Shown here: in pieces, positions 38,441-46,417 of the stretch | Numbering within the stretch: position 1 is the first letter of the stretch | Layout of the letters: each line of letters opens with the position of its first letter | Source: Trichomonas vaginalis G3 | Lineage: Eukaryota; Parabasalia; Trichomonadida; Trichomonadidae | Assembly (NCBI RefSeq): GCF_026262505.1 | Contig: NC_067203.1 | Coordinates: 7,192,001-7,256,000, forward strand | Length of the DNA stretch: 64,000 bases | Reading direction: 5' to 3' | Made by a program: the position numbers and the translations under genes | Notes under the pieces: generated by a model | Database searches by the model: none | What the model was told of the DNA's origin: nothing | Seen by the model: only the letters and a program-made list of their open reading frames with translations

Positions 38441-38851
38441 AATATTGAATTTTTGGAACTTTTGATAGAGCACGTTTTTAAATATTAATTAAAGTAAATG
38501 TATATTTTGTAAAGATTCTTTTTAATAAAAAAATAAAATTTTGAAGAAGAACACAAAATCTTCTGAAAAATAATATCACATAAACTCATATTATTTTCTA
38601 ATATATAACTATTTTATATAAAAATCAAATTCAATGATCTTAAAAGCGAAGGATAAACCTCAAAATTTACGAATATAATGAGTGGGAATATAATGCTTAT
38701 CTATCATAAAACCATATGAAATATCAATTTTTGCTTTACGCCTAATTTTTGACGACAATTAGCAAAAAATGTTAAATGTTAACACTCAGTCCATTTGAAT
38801 ATGAAAAATAAAATTGACTTTGATTAAATGTTTTTATTTATCATGCAATTC

Positions 38852-39181
38852 TTCTTGCGACCAAAGATTTGAATAAAATTTCAAAAAATAAGATAGCTTA
38901 AAAAATAATATACGGTAGTGTTTACTAATAGATGAATAGTATATAAATTCTATTAAAATGGATTTGATCCAAAAAAATATATAAAATTTGATCATAAATA
39001 AAATCGTTTTAAATTACTTCTTCATTTAAATTATAACAATTATTTTTGGTTTTATATTTTTTTGGATCAAATCCATTTTAATAGAATTTATATACTATTC
39101 ATCTATTAGTAAACACTACCGTATATTATTTTTAAGCTATCTTATTTTTTGAAATTTTATTCAAATCTTTGGTCGCAAGAA
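38852..39181. repeat. Long inverted repeat with 132-bp arms
   Basis: Arms 38852-38983 and 39050-39181 are reverse complements with only about one or two differences, separated by a 66-bp loop. The right arm ends at the point where Polinton sequence resumes (39179). It could be a foldback element or the scar of a palindromic rearrangement that also removed the Polinton interior. It contains no gene. Confidence 0.85.
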
Positions 39182-39193
39182 CTATAGTTCTTT

Positions 39194-39712
39194 ATGACAA
39201 TATTGTTTGTCGTTCGTGAGTCAACATTTGATGTTGGTTCAATTGGAACATTAACGGCACCAGCTAAGATGGATTTGCTTCTCATTTCATATAGAATAAA
39301 AACCTTTTATATGTATGAAATGAACAATATACTCGACAAGGGTTTGAATGTAAAGCTAACGAATGAAAATATTGTTGAATTCACTGAGACAGGAGCTGTG
39401 TATAAAGATGTAGAACTACTGAACAAAAGAGCTAAGGGAAGAAGCAGGAACATGAACAAAGGGTGGAAGCCTATAAAAATTTATGTCAATGATGGCTCAG
39501 GAGGTTCAAACATAAAGTATGCAGAAAGTTATAGAGTTTATGCTCTCAAAGGTGAAAAGCCTTCATTTAAGAACAGCTATTCTAACGCATATCCTCAAAA
39601 GCTAACGGATGGGGAAGTGGATGATATGAATGACAGCAAAAATATTAACAGAAATGGCGACAGAGATGCATGGAATTTGTTTACCATCAGTCAATTGAAG
39701 GTTAAACTTTAA
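39194..39712 (+). CDS. Polinton protein of unknown function, outer copy
   Basis: 172 residues, very similar to the inner copy at 44346-44852. Conserved parts include LTDGEVDDMNDSKNINR and a C-terminus ending in SQLKVKL. It has no recognisable domain. It converges with the ATPase gene, with a 4-base overlap at the ends. The outer copy looks whole. Confidence 0.65.
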   Translation: MTILFVVRESTFDVGSIGTLTAPAKMDLLLISYRIKTFYMYEMNNILDKGLNVKLTNENIVEFTETGAVYKDVELLNKRAKGRSRNMNKGWKPIKIYVNDGSGGSNIKYAESYRVYALKGEKPSFKNSYSNAYPQKLTDGEVDDMNDSKNINRNGDRDAWNLFTISQLKVKL

Positions 39713-40596
39713 AACAATGTTGGTCGTTCCCATGGAATATTTTTGACTTTAATGGTATTAGTCATGATATGAATCTCAAGGTATGAACGAGGAGAGATGA
39801 GAGACTTATATGCTTCCCAAATTTCTTCAAAAGGTAATGTTATACCTGACTGTTTCCAAATGAGTTCAATATCATAGCGTGAGAAACCTTGAAAGATAAC
39901 GAAGTCAGTTATGAGACGTTTTATGTTTAAAGCTAAAAACCTCCATGTTTGCATAAGTATTGCTACAGTTAAATGGTAATGTCTGACTTTAGTTATGATG
40001 TTAGCTAATGGTGAGTCTGGTTTTGAAACTAAACCTTTTCCGGCGAAGTCGTCGCAAACGAGCAGAGTGTTTGAAGGATATTTTTTGAAGGGGTATTTTG
40101 AAAGTTTTGATAGAATGTAGTTTGTCAGTCGTTTCATATCGTAAACTCCTGAGTACTGACGTAAGTGGTGTTTGTCAATAATTCTTTCCATCTCCTCAGA
40201 AGTCTTTTGCATTCCTGACTGTATAAATTCAACGATGGCATAATATCTCCTCTTACGTCGAATGTAACGTTGAAGAAATTCAATGAGTTCACTGTCTGGA
40301 ACTTTAACGACAGAGGCTTGAACTTTTGACATAAATGTTTTCGCTGTTGAGTCCATAGAGTCTGAAGTTGCTGATATAATGATTTGGTCATAGTAAGAGT
40401 CGTTTCCTAAACGCTCTGTTATGAGTATATGACGAATGAGGTTAAATGTCTTACCTGAACCCATCTTTCCACAATAGAAATACACACCATTTGAACAGAA
40501 CTCATAATCTTTGCTGAAAGGAAGAATAAGAGAACTGTTGAGCTTTTCACTGCTTTCATTCATGTCTTCATCTACGTCATGTATTAAATGCTTCAT
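39709..40596 (-). CDS. Polinton packaging ATPase (FtsK/HerA type), outer copy
   Basis: 295 residues with Walker A GKMGSGKTFN near residues 42-51 and Walker B TLLVCDDFAG near residue 186. The order and size fit the A32/FtsK-HerA genome-packaging ATPases of Polintons and related viruses, which move DNA into the capsid. It is divergent from the penton-like gene at 40613, with 16 bp between the start codons. This copy looks whole although it sits in a deleted element. Confidence 0.8.
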   Translation of the reverse strand: MKHLIHDVDEDMNESSEKLNSSLILPFSKDYEFCSNGVYFYCGKMGSGKTFNLIRHILITERLGNDSYYDQIIISATSDSMDSTAKTFMSKVQASVVKVPDSELIEFLQRYIRRKRRYYAIVEFIQSGMQKTSEEMERIIDKHHLRQYSGVYDMKRLTNYILSKLSKYPFKKYPSNTLLVCDDFAGKGLVSKPDSPLANIITKVRHYHLTVAILMQTWRFLALNIKRLITDFVIFQGFSRYDIELIWKQSGITLPFEEIWEAYKSLISPRSYLEIHIMTNTIKVKNIPWERPTLF

Positions 40597-40612
40597 TTTA
40601 TCTCCATTAAAA

Positions 40613-41128
40613 ATGCAAGTCAGAAATATTCAGAACATAGCACCGAGTCTAACTGACAAGAGTATAAAGATATACTATGAACACGTTATGATGAAACCTA
40701 CCAAAATTCAAGAAAGTCAGTATACTTATGAATATCCAAGACACTGGGTAGAGTATGTAGGAGGTGAGAAAGCTATTGAAATCAGACAGGTTCGAAGTAT
40801 TCCAGCAGGAAGAACAATATTATTGAAGAACTTTAATGTTTTGAGGTATAATGATGAAACAAAGAAGCAAGATAGTTTCCCTGTTGCTGTGTATGTGAAC
40901 TTAGATACAGGAGATGACATGAAAGTTTTTAATACAAAGCTTCAAACGGTAGTGAGAGAACAACTGGCTGCGGAAGGACATCCATTACCTTCAGAAGTTA
41001 CCATAGCATATAATTTTGAAACAAACTCAATAGATTTTAAAGTCATCTCTGCAAAGAAGTCAGGTTTTACATTTAATGAAGCAGATGTATATTCTAATGA
41101 AAACTTCAAAGCTATTGCATGGTTAGAT
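40613..41128 (+). pseudogene. Penton-like minor capsid gene, outer copy, left part
   Basis: It starts MQVRNIQNIAPSLTDKSIK and matches the inner gene at 42565-43445. The inner Polinton is inserted here; the remainder of the gene lies at 63294-63658 beyond it. In the intact sequence TTAGATAATGACG would be continuous, and a TAGAT copy is now found on each side of the insertion. Confidence 0.75.
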
Positions 41129-41346
41129 AGTTAGTATACCTAAGTCGTGTATGGTGGCACTACGTTCCACATTACCCAATACTTGTGAATTTGACACTTT
41201 ACAAAACCGTTAACGTATATTTTACAACACAAACACAAAAACTAACTTAACCTTAAATATTTATAAAGCCGCCAACCACTTCACCTCACTAATGAAAAAA
41301 TAAACGTTTTCACAAACGACTTCACTAATGTAAAAAATAAACGTTC

Positions 41347-41667
41347 TCACTTACAAAAGTATTGCAACTCCTCCCATTGCTGTGCTTCACATAACAGCTC
41401 ATAATCTTCTGACTCACTTTCTTCTTCATATAGGTCAAAGTCACTGTCAAAATGAATGTTAGTAAGTTTTGACAAAGCTAATGAAACACGTTTACCGTTT
41501 GTATCGTATGCTTGTATAAACTTTCCATTCTTCATTCCTTCATAAACGCTCAAACTAACTTTACCCTTTCTCCCTCGTATCTGATAGAATGTATTTTCAC
41601 GAGGAACGAAGAACAAATTCTTGAACTCATGACCGTTGTAGTTTGTTATCTCAATAGTTTTCGTCAT
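41347..41667 (-). CDS. Terminal-repeat small protein, left copy
   Basis: 106 residues starting MTKTIEITNYNGHEFKN, with an acidic tail (YEEESESEDYELL) and ending LQYFCK. The middle has a compact beta-like pattern (FYQIRGRKGKVSLSVY...NGKRVSLALSKL). Family unknown. Being in the terminal repeat it is present twice per element and transcribed toward the element end. Confidence 0.7.
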   Translation of the reverse strand: MTKTIEITNYNGHEFKNLFFVPRENTFYQIRGRKGKVSLSVYEGMKNGKFIQAYDTNGKRVSLALSKLTNIHFDSDFDLYEEESESEDYELLCEAQQWEELQYFCK

Positions 41668-41755
41668 TTACATCCAAATAAAATAAAAAATAAACTTAAA
41701 AATTAATGATCTCACCACCCTCACACGTATGAAAACATAGCACAAAAATAAATTT

Positions 41756-41803
41756 AGGTGAAGTGGTGAGATCTCACCTCTTTTTTCACCTCTTTTTTCA
41801 CCC
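41756..41803 (-). repeat. Palindromic GGTGA module, left terminal repeat
   Basis: Core palindrome GGTGAGATCTCACC at 41765-41778, preceded by AGGTGAAGT and followed by two TTTTTTCACC repeats. It lies just downstream of the minus-strand gene ending at 41812. Confidence 0.8.
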
Positions 41804-41811
41804 ACTTGAAT

Positions 41812-42339
41812 TCATTGCTTTATAACTCTCTTCCTTGGTTTCTTTTTAGTTGCTTTCTTCACGTCTGTCTCCAACTTGACTGTCTTTCTTCTTCGTCCGT
41901 AATGATACCAGTTACTTCCACCAGTCAATGGGTCAAATGGTCTTTCGTAAGGGTTTCCATACATTCCATAGGGACCATACGGAAGAACTACTGGTGGAGA
42001 AGAAACATTTTCTTTAGTTCCATCGAATCTATTTAAATGCATTGTTTCACCTTTCATCTGGTCATTAAAGTCTTTTGCGTGTTTTGCAAACTCATCGTCC
42101 TTTCCTAAAGCATTTTCTGACTCAGTCGCAACCAAATTAGATGCTTTATTTATGAGCCCTATTTTATTTAATCTTAACTTCTTTGCAACCCAGCCTCCAA
42201 TCTTCCCTTTATTTGCATCTAATGTCTTCGAAACCCTTCCTCCACTCATTTTATTTACTGCGTCATAAGCTCCAAGTGCTTTTGCTCCAAATGCTAATGC
42301 TTTTGTTCCCATTGCGCCTAAAGCTGCCCAAGCTACCAT
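41812..42339 (-). CDS. Small basic virion-like protein
   Basis: 175 residues. The N-terminus is Ala/Gly-rich and hydrophobic (MVAWAALGAMGTKALAFGAKALG). The middle has a Pro/Gly/Tyr-rich patch (LPYGPYGMYGNPYERPF) and the end is strongly basic (TKKKPRKRVIKQ). This resembles small core or membrane-active virion proteins of Polinton relatives, such as adenovirus pVI/pX-like proteins, but homology is not shown. It is adjacent to the 74-residue gene upstream on the same strand and looks whole. Confidence 0.6.
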   Translation of the reverse strand: MVAWAALGAMGTKALAFGAKALGAYDAVNKMSGGRVSKTLDANKGKIGGWVAKKLRLNKIGLINKASNLVATESENALGKDDEFAKHAKDFNDQMKGETMHLNRFDGTKENVSSPPVVLPYGPYGMYGNPYERPFDPLTGGSNWYHYGRRRKTVKLETDVKKATKKKPRKRVIKQ

Positions 42340-42564
42340 TTACACCATATTAAAATCATCTCTCTTCAATATTATCTCATAAAAGTTCTCGTTACTGGAG
42401 AAAGTCAATGAAGCATAAACGTTCTCACGGGCTTCGCCCTCACCGCTTTGCGGTCTATCTAACTTCTTTCTTATCTCATCTATACGCTTCAAAATGTCTG
42501 AACAATTGCTAACATCTTCTACAACAGTTATTTCATCATGAATGACCTTCAAGAACAAGCTCAT
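42340..42564 (-). CDS. Small Polinton protein carrying a double-hairpin insert
   Basis: 74 residues starting MSLFLKVIHDEITVVED. Its stop abuts the start of the next gene and its start abuts the end of the previous one, a tightly packed same-strand set. Residues PQSGEGEAR near the middle are encoded by a GC-rich double hairpin (42428-42453) also found in other genes. Function unknown. Looks whole. Confidence 0.6.
   Translation of the reverse strand: MSLFLKVIHDEITVVEDVSNCSDILKRIDEIRKKLDRPQSGEGEARENVYASLTFSSNENFYEIILKRDDFNMV
42428..42453 (-). repeat. GC-rich double-hairpin insert (copy A)
   Basis: The minus strand reads CCGC-AAA-GCGG, then TGA, then GGGC-GAA-GCCC, two short hairpins in tandem. 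In frame it encodes PQSGEGEAR. Confidence 0.8.
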
Positions 42565-43445
42565 TTAATATGCTATTAAAATCATCTCAATAATGAGTCC
42601 ATCCTTTCCATCTTTAGGTAGCACAACATCTTTCATTGAAGAAGGTTCGACAAGTCTTATGTTAAACTTACTGACAAAGTTTGTTATACTATAATGCTTC
42701 GGCGGCGAATACATGTAGTTTGAAAGACATAATATAGATTCTTCAGCAAATTCACTTATACTGGATTTTATAACAATGTTCTCACGAGACCAAATACCAC
42801 CAATTGACAATCTTGTAAGCAATCCTGCTGAACCTTCTACTGTAAATGTCGATGGTAACATTCCACGAAGGTCATCTATTGACATCGTTGAGTCACTGTA
42901 TTTAAATATTTTCTTAAAGCAATCGTCATTATCTAACCATGCAATAGCTTTGAAGTTTTCATTAGAATATACATCTGCTTCATTAAATGTAAAACCTGAC
43001 TTCTTTGCAGAGATGACTTTAAAATCTATTGAGTTTGTTTCAAAATTATATGCTATGGTAACTTCTGAAGGTAATGGATGTCCTTCCGCAGTCAGTTGTT
43101 CTCTCACTACCGTTTGAAGCTTTGTATTAAAAACTTTCATGTCATCTCCTGTATCTAAGTTCACATACACAGCAACAGGGAAACTATCTTGCTTCTTTGT
43201 TTCATCATTATACCTCAAAACATTAAAGTTCTTCAATAATATTGTTCTTCCTGTTGAATACTTCGAACCTGTCTGATTTCAATAGCTTTCTCACCTCCTA
43301 CATACTCTACCCAGTGTCTTGGATATTCATAAGTATACTGACTTTCTTGAATTTTGGTAGGTTTCATCATAACATGTTCATAGTATATCTTTATACTCTT
43401 GTCAGTTAGACTCGGTGTTATGTTCTGAATATTTCTGACTTGCAT
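42565..43445 (-). pseudogene. Penton-like minor capsid gene, inner copy, broken
   Basis: It starts MQVRNIQNITPSLTDKSIK. Later parts, such as SSMKDVVLPKDGKDGLIIEM, resemble the C-terminal beta-rich end of penton or minor capsid proteins in Polintons and their viral relatives. That assignment is by pattern and position beside the packaging ATPase gene. This copy is broken. It diverges from the ATPase gene across a 16-bp gap. Confidence 0.5.
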
Positions 43446-43461
43446 TTTTAATGGAGATAAA

Positions 43462-44340
43462 ATGAAGCATTTAATACATGACGTAGATGAAGACATGAAT
43501 GAAACTACAGACAAACTTAACTCTTCTCTCATTCTTCCTTTCAGTAAGGACTATGAGTTCTGTTCAAATGGTGTGTATTTCTATTGTGGAAAGATGGGTT
43601 TCAGGTAAGACATTTAACCTCATTCGTCATATACTCATAACAGAGCGTTTAGGAAACGACTCTTACTATGACCAAATCATTATATCAGCAACTTCAGACT
43701 CTATGGACTCAAACAGCGAAAACATTTATGTCAAAAGTTCAAGCCTCTGTCGTTAAAGTTCCAGACAGTGAACTCATTGAATTTCTTCAACGTTACATTC
43801 GACGTAAGAGAAAATATTATGCTATTGTAGAGTTCATACAGTCAGGAATGCAAAAGACTTCAGAAGAGATGGAAAGAATTATTGACAAACACCACTTACG
43901 TCAGTACTCAGGAGTTTACGATATGAAACGACTGACAAACTACATTCTGTCAAAACTTTCAAAATACCCCTTCAAAAAATATCCATCAAACACTCTGCTC
44001 GTTTGCGACGACTTCGCCGGAAAAGGTTTAGTTTCAAAGCCTGACTCACCATTAGCTAACATCATAACTAAAGTCAGACATTACCACTTAACTGTAGCAA
44101 TACTTATGCAAACATGGAGTTTTTAGCTTTAAACATAAAACGTCTCATAACTGACTTCGTTATCTTTCAAGGTTTCTCACGCTATGACATTGAACTCATT
44201 TGGAAACAGTCAGGTATAACATTACCTTTTGAAGAATTTGGGAAGCATATAAGTCTCTCATCTCTCCTCGTTCATACCTTGAGATTCATATCATGACTAA
44301 TACCATTAAAGTCAAAAATATTCCATGGGAACGACCAACA
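43462..44340 (+). pseudogene. Packaging ATPase gene, inner copy, broken
   Basis: It matches the outer gene at 39709-40596 over its whole length, about 97 percent in protein. The family, FtsK/HerA packaging ATPase, is clear from the outer copy. This copy carries a few breaks and is a fossil. Confidence 0.8.
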
Positions 44341-44345
44341 TTGTT

Positions 44346-44852
44346 TTAAAGTTTAACCTTCAATTGACTGATGGTAAACAAATTCCATGCATCTCTGTCG
44401 CCATTTCTGTTAATATTTTTGCTGTCATTCATATCATCCACTTCTCCATCTGTTAACTTTTGAGGATATGCGTTAGAATAGCTGTTCTTAAATGAAGGCT
44501 TTTCACCTTTGAGAGCATAAACTCTATAACTTTCTGCATACTTTATGTTTGAACCTCCTGAGCCATCATTGACATAAATTTTTATAGGCTTCCACCCTTT
44601 GTTCATGTTCCTGCTTCTTCCCTTAGCTCTTTTGTTCAGTAGTTCTACATCTTTATACACAGCTCCTGTCTCAGTGAATTCAACAATATTTTCATTCGTT
44701 AGCTTTACATTCAAACCCTTGTCGAGTATATTGTTCATTTCATACATATAAAAGGTTTTTATTCTATATGAAATGAGAAGCAAATCCATCTTAGCTGGTG
44801 CCGTTAATGTTCCAATTGAAACCAACATCAAATGTTGACTCACGAACGACAA
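44346..44852 (-). pseudogene. Polinton protein of unknown function, inner copy
   Basis: It matches the outer gene at 39194-39712. It converges with the ATPase gene. The N-terminal end differs from the outer copy, so I treat this copy as probably broken. No domain is recognised. Confidence 0.55.
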
Positions 44853-44883
44853 ACAATATTGTCATAAAGAACTATAGTTCGGA

Positions 44884-45423
44884 GTGTTGAAAGAAAAAGA
44901 ACCAGAACTTAAGTCGGGAGGGCTCAAAGAGCCCATCATGGCGCATGGCGCCGTGAATTTAAACACAGCTTCAAACGCTAACGCTACATCAGATGTTAAG
45001 TTAGAGTATCCACCACTGGACCAAATTCTTTCAAGAGAAGCCAACGACAACCCTTACATAAATGTTCAAACAAATCCTTCAGATAACGTAGACCATTACC
45101 TTCTTCAGTTATACCAAACAATTTTACTCAAAGACGATAAGAAGCTTTTGACAAATCTTATAAGTAAGAACCAAATAATTCTAACAAAGGAGGACCTTGA
45201 AAATGTTATCTCACGAATAACAGGGAAACAATGTGTCATTGACTATCTCGACCCTGAAATCGAATGCTGTGGTCAAACGCCACCATTCATGAAAATAGGT
45301 AACATCCGCATCATTGAAACACCAGGAACTACAGGAGTTGAGTTTAAGTATAAATATTCGAACGAATATACAAAACTTTCAACAGAATATAAACTTTGTT
45401 TGAAATATGTTTTAGTAAATTAA
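44884..45423 (+). CDS. Polinton protein of unknown function
   Basis: About 180 residues, with PPLDQILSREANDNPYINVQ, DNVDHYLLQLYQTILLKDD and a C-terminal Cys-containing part (EIECCGQTPPFMKIG). No family is recognised. The frame opens at GTG; the first ATG is at 44938, inside a GC-rich double hairpin, so the start is uncertain. It is divergent from the gene at 44852 across a 12-bp perfect palindrome GAACTATAGTTC (44870-44881). It converges with the small gene ending at 45420, overlapping it by 4 bases. Confidence 0.55.
   Translation: MLKEKEPELKSGGLKEPIMAHGAVNLNTASNANATSDVKLEYPPLDQILSREANDNPYINVQTNPSDNVDHYLLQLYQTILLKDDKKLLTNLISKNQIILTKEDLENVISRITGKQCVIDYLDPEIECCGQTPPFMKIGNIRIIETPGTTGVEFKYKYSNEYTKLSTEYKLCLKYVLVN
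44920..44953 (+). repeat. GC-rich double hairpin, related structure (copy F)
   Basis: GGGCTC-AAA-GAGCCC, then ATCAT, then GGCGC-ATG-GCGCC. The architecture matches the other double hairpins but the order and sequence differ. It lies inside the gene at 44884-45423. Confidence 0.6.
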
Positions 45424-45659
45424 AGCAATTTGTAATATCTATCCAAAACTTCTTCAACAGTATCGAACTCATCTTCATAATGCAAACCTAATCTTATTGA
45501 CTTGGTGCAGTTTTCACTAACACAATATTTTTCTGTTCTCTTGACTGACATAACTAACTCATTTGTTTCATCAAACAGCAACAACCAAAGTTCATGACCT
45601 AATACATAACATTCATACTTTATATTTTTAGCTCTGAGTTCTCTTGTAAGCTGTTGCAT
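45420..45659 (-). CDS. Small Polinton protein
   Basis: 79 residues starting MQQLTRELRAKNIKYECYVL, with a beta-alpha pattern and acidic C-terminal helix (YEDEFDTVEEVLDRYYKLL). Family unknown. It overlaps the end of the upstream gene on the same strand by about 40 bases. Looks whole. Confidence 0.55.
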   Translation of the reverse strand: MQQLTRELRAKNIKYECYVLGHELWLLLFDETNELVMSVKRTEKYCVSENCTKSIRLGLHYEDEFDTVEEVLDRYYKLL

Positions 45660-46396
45660 TTAATATTTTCTAAAAAGTCAACTTCAACAGTCATTCGCAC
45701 TGGTGCCTTCAGTTCTACAGGCTCTCCTTGAAAGTCAACAAGTCTGAATTGCATGTCTTTCAAATTATGAGGACTAATGCGAACCCATTTACCTAAATGA
45801 GTTGCTATGACAGGAACGTTTGGAATGAACATTGAATTGACTGCATAACAGAAAGATTTATACTCTACTGAACCTTTACTATTAACTCCTGAAATGCCTG
45901 TGACATTAGCTATTTTAGACTCAATGTATAAACAATTACCATAACATACGTATGGAACAGATTTCATCTCAATCGTTTTGTCAACACTTTTCAAAGGAAA
46001 TGTCATATGGTATGCACCCAAAAGAAGTTGTACTCTATGACTCATTCGTGTTATCTTGAACTCCTTCGCATAACTGAACTTCAAAACTCCTGCAATAAGT
46101 TTAACATTCATTAAGTTTTCTTCGTTATCCTTGTTTATTGTAGTACTTATGAGAGCATTTAACACTCCAGCTAATGTTTCCATCTTATATTCTACATTAT
46201 TGTGAAATCTTATTTCATGCTTCTTTCCATCTATTTCAAACTCCATGAAATCTGTTTCATCAGTTATAACGAATGAAGCGATAGTATTGAAGTCAACCAT
46301 TCTGAATGCAAGTGGCTCATTCTGTAGACCTAAGTTTGTTTGTAGCTTTACTGTCCCGTATTCGTTTGGGTCTGTACTTTGCAAATAGAACAACAT
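45620..46396 (-). CDS. Probable second minor capsid protein
   Basis: 258 residues from the ATG at 46396. I prefer this to 46429 because of the initiator placement and the short divergent promoter. It is beta-rich, with LQNEPLAFRMVDFNTI, GNCLYIESKIANVTG and a C-terminal FRLVDFQGEPVELKAPVR. The last pattern resembles the final strands of Polinton and virophage minor capsid or penton proteins. The assignment is an inference. It looks whole and is divergent from the gene at 46414. Confidence 0.45.
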   Translation of the reverse strand: MLFYLQSTDPNEYGTVKLQTNLGLQNEPLAFRMVDFNTIASFVITDETDFMEFEIDGKKHEIRFHNNVEYKMETLAGVLNALISTTINKDNEENLMNVKLIAGVLKFSYAKEFKITRMSHRVQLLLGAYHMTFPLKSVDKTIEMKSVPYVCYGNCLYIESKIANVTGISGVNSKGSVEYKSFCYAVNSMFIPNVPVIATHLGKWVRISPHNLKDMQFRLVDFQGEPVELKAPVRMTVEVDFLENIKCNSLQENSELKI

Positions 46397-46403
46397 TTTA
46401 TTC

Positions 46404-46417
46404 TCATTAAAATATGA
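46404..46417. promoter_or_regulatory. Overlapping bidirectional initiators
   Basis: TCATTAAAATATGA contains TCATT on the plus strand (6-10 bases before ATG 46414) and, read in reverse, TCATA on the minus strand (about 20 bases before ATG 46396). Two divergent genes thus start within 18 bp and each initiator overlaps the other gene's leader or start codon. Confidence 0.6.

Larger units (their letters stand above)
37326..38851. mobile_element. DNA-transposon-like segment inserted at TTAA
   Basis: Sequence foreign to Polintons begins exactly after TTAA with GGATGGGCAC. It contains a truncated transposase-like gene (38090-38440). I did not find the inverted copy of GGATGGGCAC within the segment, so the far end is lost or lies elsewhere. 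TTAA targeting suggests a Kolobok- or piggyBac-type element. The rest (37326-38079 and 38441-38851) is AT-rich without genes. Confidence 0.5.
41129..41836 (+). repeat. Left terminal inverted repeat, 708 bp
   Basis: It is collinear without net insertion or deletion with 62586-63293 (coordinates sum to 104422 at every point checked). I saw about four substitutions, all near the inner edge around the palindromic module. It contains one small gene. Confidence 0.93.

Noticed and set aside
44346-45423. Adenovirus-type cysteine protease
   Set aside because: Checked as candidates because of position, but no His/Asp/Cys pattern of the family was convincing.
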